Assembly (NCBI GenBank): GCA_018268255.1
Contig: JAFDWX010000001.1
Location: forward strand, 372,001-436,000
From: Armatimonadota bacterium
GTDB taxonomy: Bacteria > Armatimonadota > Fimbriimonadia > Fimbriimonadales > Fimbriimonadaceae
Direction: 5' to 3'
DNA length: 64,000 bases
Part shown: positions 58,307 to 64,000 of the stretch, in pieces
Layout: each line of letters starts with the position of its first letter
Position numbering within the stretch: the first letter of the stretch is position 1
Notes under the pieces: generated by a model
Seen by the model: only the letters and a program-made list of their open reading frames with translations
What the model was told of the DNA's origin: nothing
Databases searched by the model: none
Made by a program: the position numbers and the translations under genes

Positions 58307-61300
58307 ATGGTGCCCATAGACATGTCCATCCTTGCAATTGGAGTCGCACTACTAATGTCCCAATCGACAACGCCCACGCCACCTGCCTGGCAAGACCAGA
58401 ACGTGGTCGGAATCAACAAACTGCCACCGCGCACGACGCCTGTTCTAAACCTCAATCCTTCACTCAAAGGTGCTCCCGGACCGGTGGTAACAAGCCTGGA
58501 CGGCATTTGGAAATTCAACTGGGTTGGCTCTCCCAATGATCGTCCGCTGGATTTCTGGAAGGCGGATTTCGATGACTCCGATTGGTTTGACATCAAAGTG
58601 CCAGGTTGTATGGAAACCCAGGGCTTTGGCATTCCCATTTACACGAACGTCCGATACCCCCATCCCGCAACGCCACCGACAATCGATGACAAGTACAACC
58701 CTGTGGGAAGCTATCGCACCAGTTTTGATGCTCCCGAAGGCTCTGCGGATAAGCGCACCATTCTTCGATTTGACGGTGTGTATTCCGGATTCAACGTTTG
58801 GCTCAACGGGACATTTGTCGGATACAGCGAGGACAGCACCGGCCCGGCCGAGTTCGACGTGACCAAGCTCCTTAAGGCGGGGAAAAACCAACTTTCGGTC
58901 GAGGTGTTTCGATGGACTGATGGCAGTTATCTGGAAGACCAGGATATGTTCCGGTTCAGTGGCATATTCCGACCTGTAAAGCTCCTGCAAACTGCAAAGC
59001 AGAACTTGTGGAATGTACTGGTAGAGCCAGGGCTAGCGCCCGACCTCAAGAGTGCGGCTGTTGCGGTGAAGGCAGAGCTGGATCTGGGCGGAGCGAAGCC
59101 CGAAGGCTATCAGCTTAGGGTGGATCTCAAGAGTCCATCGCTCTATGGCCGGGAACTCTTTGGTGATCGAGTGATCGCGAGCATTACCGCGCCGGTGACA
59201 GGAACCTCCCAGACTCTCAAGCTATCCGTTCCCGCTCCGGATCTCTGGAGTGCCGAGCGACCGGTGCTTTATCGGACTGTGGTGACCCTACTGGATCAGG
59301 ACAAAAATCCGGTCGATGCACGAGAGACCAACACGGGATTCCGCCGGATGGAATGGGGGCCAGATGGCTTCAAGCTCAACGGCAAGTACATCAAGCTCAA
59401 AGGGGTCAACCGACACGAAGCCGACCCCGACACCGGCAAAACTCTCACCTACGATCGGATGGAGCAAGACATCCGAATCATGAAGTCTTTCAACATCAAT
59501 ACCGTTCGATGCTCCCACTACATGAACGATGCTCACTGGTACGAGCTTTGCGATATGTACGGGGTCTATGTTGTTGACGAAGCCAATATCGAGTCTCACG
59601 GGATGGGATATTCGTACGAGAAATCTCTCGGCAACAACCCGACTTGGCAGACAGCCCACTTGGACCGGACCAAGCGCTTGGTCGAGTGCCACCGCAACTA
59701 TCCGAGCATCATCATGTGGTCGATGGGGAATGAAGCGGGTCCAGGCGTGAACTTCGCGGCCTGTAGCAAACAAACCCATGAACTCGACCCAACTCGACCC
59801 GTGCATTACGAGCGGGACAACGGGATCGCCGATGTGGACTCTGTGATGTACCCAGGCGTCGATTGGCTCATGCAAGTCGCCAAAAGTCCGGCGAAGAAGC
59901 CCTTCTTTGTGTGCGAATACGCTCACTCAATGGGCAACGCGCTTGGCAATTTCGCCGAGTACTGGGAAGCGTTTGAGGCGAGCGACCATATGATGGGCGG
60001 ATGCATTTGGGACTTCGTTGACCAAGGTCTGCACAAGTACACCGACGCGGAGTCTGGGTTGAATGGGAAGCGCGATTGGTACTACGGGTATGGAGGCGAC
60101 TACGATGACCACCCGAATGATGGTCCGTTCTGCAACAACGGGATCATTCTCCCGGACCGCCAAATAACTCCCAAGATCTGGGAGGTCAAGAAGATCTACC
60201 AGAACGCTGAGATCAGCATGCCTGATCCGGCAAGCAGCTTGGTTCGAGTTCGCAACAAGTTCTACTTTACTGACCTAAGCGAGTTCGAGATGGTGTGGCA
60301 GCTCTCGGTGGATGGGGCAAAGATGGCGGAAGGATCACTCGGGAACGTACCGATCGCTCCGGGCGAAACCAAAGACCTGACCCTGCCGCTCCCGATGGTG
60401 AAACTCGTCCCGGGTACGGAAGCATGGGTTCGGGTCGCATTGGTTAGCCACAAGGACCTTCCCTGGGCTAAATCGGGCTGGGAGGCAGCATGGCAGCAAT
60501 TGGAGTGGCGAAAATCCGATGTTCAACCAACGCCCCTGCCACCCTTGTCTGGTGTGGAGCTCACCAACGGCACCTCCGAGGTCAAAATTGCTGGCCCGGA
60601 TTTCACCTATGTTCTCTCCAAGACCACCGGCACGTTTTCGGCGATCGAGGTTAAGGGAAAGGCGGTAGTGCAGGATCGGGAAGGCGTCGCCAGTGGACCG
60701 CTCCTCAACGTTTTTCGAGCGTTCACCGACAACGATATCTGGTTCCAACGCGAGTTCTGGGATAGCGGATTGGGCAGCATGACTCACCGCGTCCGATCCG
60801 TAAACGTCGAGAAAATCGGCAACAACCAGGGTCACCGAGTCACCGTCTCCATGGATTGCATTGGGTTCAAAGGCAATGGATTCAGAGCGCTAGTGGGCCA
60901 TACCTTCGCTGGAGATGGATCGTGCACGGTGGATTATCGCCTGTCTCCGGTCGGAGAACTTCCTCCCCTGCCCCGCGTTGGAGTGCTCATGCGATTGACG
61001 CCGAGCTTTGACAATCTTCAGTGGTTGGGCAGAGGCCCATTGGAATCGTATCCCGATCGCAAGCATGCGATGGATATGGGACTGTATTCCGGCAAGGTCA
61101 GCGACCAATTCACTGAATATGTGAGGCCGCAGGAGAACGGAAACAAGGAAGACACGCGCTGGTTGGAGTTGACGGATGAAAAAGGGATTGGCCTTCTGGT
61201 CACCGCCAGTGGGCCACTGTCATTCACCGCGTCCCACTTCACGCCAACTGACCTGGACGATTCACGCCATGAGTCAGGCGAGCCGCGCAAACGGGTTCCT

Positions 61301-62104
61301 TTGGTTCCGCGCAAAGAAGTCATTCTCTGCTTGGATCACGACCAGATGGGATTGGGCGGTGCGAGTTGTGGCCCAAGCCCACTGGAGCAATACGTCTGCC
61401 ACCCTGGCGAAATCAGCTTTAGATTTGTGCTCCGGCCCGCAGGAGCCCCGCTCAAAAGAGCGGTGCCAGCTGTCCCGCTCCCGCCGACCATCACACGAGG
61501 GTCCGATGGAATTGTGCGGGTCTCATCCACCGACACGGTTGCGCTCACCGCTAATGGAAAGGCGGTCACAGGGAATAGCGTGAACCTTGCTTCTGGCGGC
61601 ACGGTGGAAGCTGTCGCCGTTCGCGATGGGGTCGCCAGTGTCCGCGCTGTTGCCAAGTTTGAGGCAATCGACCCGATGGTCGAGTTGGATCGGTCCAAGA
61701 TGACGGTCGAAGCCTCCAGCTTTGAACCGGGTGAAGGGGAGCCTCAGAACGTGCTGGACGGAAATCCTGGGACATTTTGGCACTCGCGCTGGTCCGAAAA
61801 CCCACCTTCACTGCCCCAGTCGGTCACGGTGGATTTGGGTGCCGCAGTCATGCTCAAAGCCATTGCCTATTCGGGTCGAAACGGAAATCCCAACGGTCGA
61901 GCCGAAAAGTTTGAACTGGAAACGAGCTCCGACGGGAAAACGTGGTCTCAAGCGACTGTCGGCAGCCTGAAGAACAGCAGTGCGAGTCAGTTGATCAAGT
62001 TGGATCCTCGCAAAGCTCGGTATGTCCGCTTCACGACTCTGACGGAAACTCAGGGCCGTGACTATGCTAGCATCGCGGAACTGCAGTTCTTCAGTTCGCC
62101 CTAG
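58307..62104 (+). CDS. Beta-galactosidase, GH2 LacZ type, with C-terminal discoidin domain
   Basis: A 1265-residue exported enzyme. Start at ATG 58307 or, better for export, ATG 58322 (MSILAIGVALLMSQSTTPTP). Jelly-roll domain 1 (GIWKFNWVGSPNDRP; VPGCMETQGFGIPIYTN), Ig domain, then the TIM barrel: KLKGVNRHEADPDTG, acid/base Glu476 in MWSMGNEAGPG, and nucleophile Glu537 in FFVCEYAHSMGNALGNF. Beta-gal small-chain domain at about 760-1040 (WLGRGPLESYPDRKHAMDMG). Residues 1125-1265 are an F5/8 type C (CBM32-like) domain (PQNVLDGNPGTFWHSRWSEN, ARYVRFTTLTE). Length exceeds E. coli LacZ by the extra domain. It should act outside the cell on galactosides. Confidence 0.96.
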   Translation: MVPIDMSILAIGVALLMSQSTTPTPPAWQDQNVVGINKLPPRTTPVLNLNPSLKGAPGPVVTSLDGIWKFNWVGSPNDRPLDFWKADFDDSDWFDIKVPGCMETQGFGIPIYTNVRYPHPATPPTIDDKYNPVGSYRTSFDAPEGSADKRTILRFDGVYSGFNVWLNGTFVGYSEDSTGPAEFDVTKLLKAGKNQLSVEVFRWTDGSYLEDQDMFRFSGIFRPVKLLQTAKQNLWNVLVEPGLAPDLKSAAVAVKAELDLGGAKPEGYQLRVDLKSPSLYGRELFGDRVIASITAPVTGTSQTLKLSVPAPDLWSAERPVLYRTVVTLLDQDKNPVDARETNTGFRRMEWGPDGFKLNGKYIKLKGVNRHEADPDTGKTLTYDRMEQDIRIMKSFNINTVRCSHYMNDAHWYELCDMYGVYVVDEANIESHGMGYSYEKSLGNNPTWQTAHLDRTKRLVECHRNYPSIIMWSMGNEAGPGVNFAACSKQTHELDPTRPVHYERDNGIADVDSVMYPGVDWLMQVAKSPAKKPFFVCEYAHSMGNALGNFAEYWEAFEASDHMMGGCIWDFVDQGLHKYTDAESGLNGKRDWYYGYGGDYDDHPNDGPFCNNGIILPDRQITPKIWEVKKIYQNAEISMPDPASSLVRVRNKFYFTDLSEFEMVWQLSVDGAKMAEGSLGNVPIAPGETKDLTLPLPMVKLVPGTEAWVRVALVSHKDLPWAKSGWEAAWQQLEWRKSDVQPTPLPPLSGVELTNGTSEVKIAGPDFTYVLSKTTGTFSAIEVKGKAVVQDREGVASGPLLNVFRAFTDNDIWFQREFWDSGLGSMTHRVRSVNVEKIGNNQGHRVTVSMDCIGFKGNGFRALVGHTFAGDGSCTVDYRLSPVGELPPLPRVGVLMRLTPSFDNLQWLGRGPLESYPDRKHAMDMGLYSGKVSDQFTEYVRPQENGNKEDTRWLELTDEKGIGLLVTASGPLSFTASHFTPTDLDDSRHESGEPRKRVPLVPRKEVILCLDHDQMGLGGASCGPSPLEQYVCHPGEISFRFVLRPAGAPLKRAVPAVPLPPTITRGSDGIVRVSSTDTVALTANGKAVTGNSVNLASGGTVEAVAVRDGVASVRAVAKFEAIDPMVELDRSKMTVEASSFEPGEGEPQNVLDGNPGTFWHSRWSENPPSLPQSVTVDLGAAVMLKAIAYSGRNGNPNGRAEKFELETSSDGKTWSQATVGSLKNSSASQLIKLDPRKARYVRFTTLTETQGRDYASIAELQFFSSP

Positions 62105-62128
62105 TCCGAGTCACTCGGATGGGATTGG

Positions 62129-62170
62129 CGCATCCGCTTCATTTCAAGCAGAAAACTTGAGGCGGATGCG
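62129..62170. terminator. Nested inverted repeat between convergent genes
   Basis: Outer arms CGCATCCGC (62129-62137) and GCGGATGCG (62162-62170), inner arms TCAAG (62144-62148) and CTTGA (62156-62160). A smaller hairpin TCCGAG-tca-CTCGGA (62105-62119) precedes it at the GH2 stop. Probably the transcription end for both genes, although no T-run is seen. Confidence 0.5.
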
Positions 62171-62223
62171 TCCGGCGTGGAACTGATCAGGAGTTCGAAT
62201 AACGTTGATACCCGACCGTGGCA

Positions 62224-63612
62224 TTAGCGACCTTTGCCTCGTTTCTCTGCTCCACCTCGTGACGCAGGGACCGAGATATCGCGAGGCTGGGTCAATGAGA
62301 TGTCGCTGAGATAGTCTTTTCGATAGATCATTCGCCGGATAACCTCTTGCTCATACGCAGCGAGCTCTGCAGGTGCGGCAAAGCCATACTGAGTCATCAT
62401 TTCGGCCACAACCGTGCCCAAGGGTTGAATAGACCCAGTGTTGACTTTTCGGTCCATCAAGGTCGCCATTCCTGCTTCTGAGCGCACGACTTCGTACACT
62501 TTGAAGCTCAGGCTCTTCCCGTTGACCTGGATCTTAACGTCGTCAGTGCCAGGGTAGAAATCCTCGCGAGCTGACTGGATTTGAGCGATCTTGAAGTCCT
62601 CGCTAAGGGTGCCTGCACGCTGAAAAATGGCGATCATTCTCTTATCCGAAATGATCAGAGAGTTAGCCTCGGGTCCCACGGCCTGCTCCCCAGTCGTCAG
62701 ATTCACTGCAACCAATTCGCTCTTCTGGTTGACATCGATTCCGTACTTCCGAAAATCACGCTCGAATGCGGGAGGATTGGATCGGCGATAACGGAGCATC
62801 AATCTTCCCAAGGAGCCCGCACCTTCGCTCAACGATGCAAACTGGATAAGACCGACGCTGACGTAACCTGTGTCGTAGGTGTTCACGGATTCAAAACCGC
62901 CTTCGAGCATTGAAACGGACTTCATGACTCGCATCACGGACTGGTTGACGTTGGCCTTTTCAAACAAATCCGTCAGCTGTTCTTCAGGCAGTCCTTTCAC
63001 TTCTTTGCCGAACGATTGAACTCCTTCAGCAAATCGGTAGTACGCGTACTTGGGACGCATTTTGGTGTTGTCTTGATACTTGACCTCGAAGCCATCATCA
63101 AATCGAACTCGATGCTGCCTCGGGGCAACCACGGAAGCAAACTCGGGAGGTGCGCCGGCGAGTGCGATCAGGGAATCTGGTGCTGGACCGGGATCGTTGG
63201 CAGACGGAAAATCCTTGGCGGATAGGCCTGGTTTGCCTAATTCTTGACGGTTCAAGGCGGTGGCTTTGAGCCAAGCCTGATATCGATCAAAAGCGACCTT
63301 TTGATCGATCCAATCGTTCCATTCCTTCGCTCGCGGATCACCAGCATTGAGATCAACATTGGGATTCACCTTTTTGAATCCCCGAGCCCTGTAGTAGGCC
63401 CAAATCCACTTTGATCCTTCGGGCGTCAGCCGGACTTGATATTTGCCGACTTCCTTCATATTATCGGGATCGCACATCTCGTACTGGCATCTGCCGCTCC
63501 AAAGGTGGCGGATTTTCCCAACCTCTTCAGCCGTAAATGTTTGCGCTCGAGCCATACCCAATAAGGCGGTGCCGCAAAGAAATGTCCAATTCAATCGAAC
63601 CAAAAAATGCAT
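62224..63612 (-). CDS. Exported protein with lysozyme-like motif, unknown family
   Basis: A 462-residue exported protein (signal MHFLVRLNWTFLCGTALLGM). The central part reads SMLEGGFESVNTYDTGYVSV and GLIQFASLSEGAGSLGRLML, with a catalytic-looking Glu followed by a Y-D-x-G-x-x-S-x-G-x-x-Q pattern similar to lysozyme-like and chitosanase-like folds acting on peptidoglycan. The rest is not recognised; the C-tail is basic (GGAEKRGKGR). The ATG and the AGGG-type ribosome binding site are both inside a perfect 14-bp stem, so translation may be regulated. Confidence in function is low, in the gene high. Confidence 0.75.
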   Translation of the reverse strand: MHFLVRLNWTFLCGTALLGMARAQTFTAEEVGKIRHLWSGRCQYEMCDPDNMKEVGKYQVRLTPEGSKWIWAYYRARGFKKVNPNVDLNAGDPRAKEWNDWIDQKVAFDRYQAWLKATALNRQELGKPGLSAKDFPSANDPGPAPDSLIALAGAPPEFASVVAPRQHRVRFDDGFEVKYQDNTKMRPKYAYYRFAEGVQSFGKEVKGLPEEQLTDLFEKANVNQSVMRVMKSVSMLEGGFESVNTYDTGYVSVGLIQFASLSEGAGSLGRLMLRYRRSNPPAFERDFRKYGIDVNQKSELVAVNLTTGEQAVGPEANSLIISDKRMIAIFQRAGTLSEDFKIAQIQSAREDFYPGTDDVKIQVNGKSLSFKVYEVVRSEAGMATLMDRKVNTGSIQPLGTVVAEMMTQYGFAAPAELAAYEQEVIRRMIYRKDYLSDISLTQPRDISVPASRGGAEKRGKGR

Positions 63613-63646
63613 GATCGTCCCTACTGACTATTGTAGGGACGATCAT
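63611..63646 (-). promoter_or_regulatory. Perfect 14-bp hairpin covering RBS and start codon
   Basis: Arms ATGATCGTCCCTAC (63611-63624) and GTAGGGACGATCAT (63633-63646) with an 8-base loop. On the minus strand the 3' arm contains AGGGACG and runs into the ATG at 63612, followed by a T-rich stretch (CATTTTTTGG). It could end the upstream transcript, block translation, or switch between the two. Confidence 0.7.
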
Positions 63647-63677
63647 AGCAAAAACGCTTAGTGTTTAGGCACAAATC

Positions 63678-64000
63678 CTAAGCATTTGCGTAGTAAATTC
63701 CGTCCAGAGCGGCCCACATTGCGCTGCAAACCACAGTGCAGGCACTCTTTGCTCGCTCAAACTCCTCATCGGTGAAGGTCTGCACTGTTTTACGCAAATC
63801 CTCGACCTCATTGAAATCGCTGGCGTGCACAACAAAATACTCCTTGCCTTTCTCGCTGAAGTTGTAGTGTTCATTCAGACCATCAAGCTTGCTCTGGCTG
63901 GTATTGGGCTGCTGGGCCTCAAAGGAGTAAAGCGCACCCAATGCCTCGGCCTTGGTGCTGAACATGGTGCTCGCAGAATGGGCAAGGACAGCAGTTTGTG
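63678..64000 (-). CDS. Heme-oxygenase-fold (TenA/PqqC/CADD-like) protein, 5' end outside window
   Basis: The last about 107 residues of a gene whose frame is open to the right edge, so the ATG at 63965 is probably internal. Family features: EALGALYSFEAQQPNTSQSK, then LDGLNEHYNFSEKGKEYFVV, HASDFNEVEDLR, ending ALDGIYYANA. This is the C-terminal half of the CADD/PqqC-like all-helical fold, often with a di-iron site or cofactor-binding pocket. A usual length of about 230 residues means roughly half is missing. Reaction unknown; it lies 65 bases upstream of the lysozyme-like gene. Confidence 0.75.
   Translation of the reverse strand, partial: QTAVLAHSASTMFSTKAEALGALYSFEAQQPNTSQSKLDGLNEHYNFSEKGKEYFVVHASDFNEVEDLRKTVQTFTDEEFERAKSACTVVCSAMWAALDGIYYANA

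Overview
The window looks like a chromosomal segment of an Armatimonadota bacterium, most likely of the Fimbriimonas group. This placement is inferred from the mix of a DUF1559 prepilin-like protein, PEP-CTERM proteins, dockerin-like C-termini and a class-2 PyrD; no 16S gene is present to confirm it. It is moderately GC-rich, densely coded, and uses many GTG/TTG starts and 4-base stop/start overlaps.

Layout. (1) 1-11.9 kb: a carbohydrate-use locus with an ABC sugar importer (two permeases and a binding protein), two SGNH esterase paralogues (one cytosolic, one exported), a GH42 beta-galactosidase, a clan GH-A-like secreted hydrolase, a small lipoprotein, a prepilin-like DUF1559 protein and a LacI-family regulator. 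AT-rich palindromes built from TGATT/AATCA half-sites lie at both divergent promoters and upstream of the regulator, suggesting one regulon. (2) 12-19 kb: exported surface proteins, two ending in PEP-CTERM signals and two ending in a shared module (an HWL beta-domain plus a VFDY dockerin-like pair). The same module ends the subtilisin at 24-26.6 kb. (3) 19.2-20.9 kb: an arsR-arsM-arsC arsenic operon. (4) 21-30.7 kb: tRNA-Val, secreted unknowns, FolE2, subtilisin, PyrD, an M28-PDZ peptidase, an FHA protein and thiamine pyrophosphokinase. (5) 31-35.9 kb: dnaA, a class III cyclase-ATPase-TPR regulator and two small exported proteins. (6) 36-40.3 kb: a DUF1501 protein and a three-gene glycan cluster. 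(7) 40.4-48 kb: two lipoproteins, then rpmH-rnpA-yidD-yidC-jag, an LD-carboxypeptidase and a phosphodiester glycosidase-like protein.

(8) 48-52.7 kb is a gene-poor accessory patch. It holds orphan membrane and secreted proteins, a 101-bp copy of the preceding gene's 3' end, a 68-bp repeat pair, a 50-bp repeat pair with GC hairpins, and an exact-period 21-bp tandem array. No transposase or integrase is seen. (9) 52.7-64 kb: a polytopic GT-C-like protein, a PD40-like protein, tRNA-Tyr and tRNA-Thr, a large alpha/beta hydrolase, a LacZ-type GH2 with a discoidin domain, a lysozyme-like unknown whose start codon lies in a perfect 14-bp hairpin, and the end of a heme-oxygenase-fold gene.

The strongest candidates for something undescribed are the shared HWL+VFDY C-terminal module and the repeat-rich patch at 48-52.7 kb.
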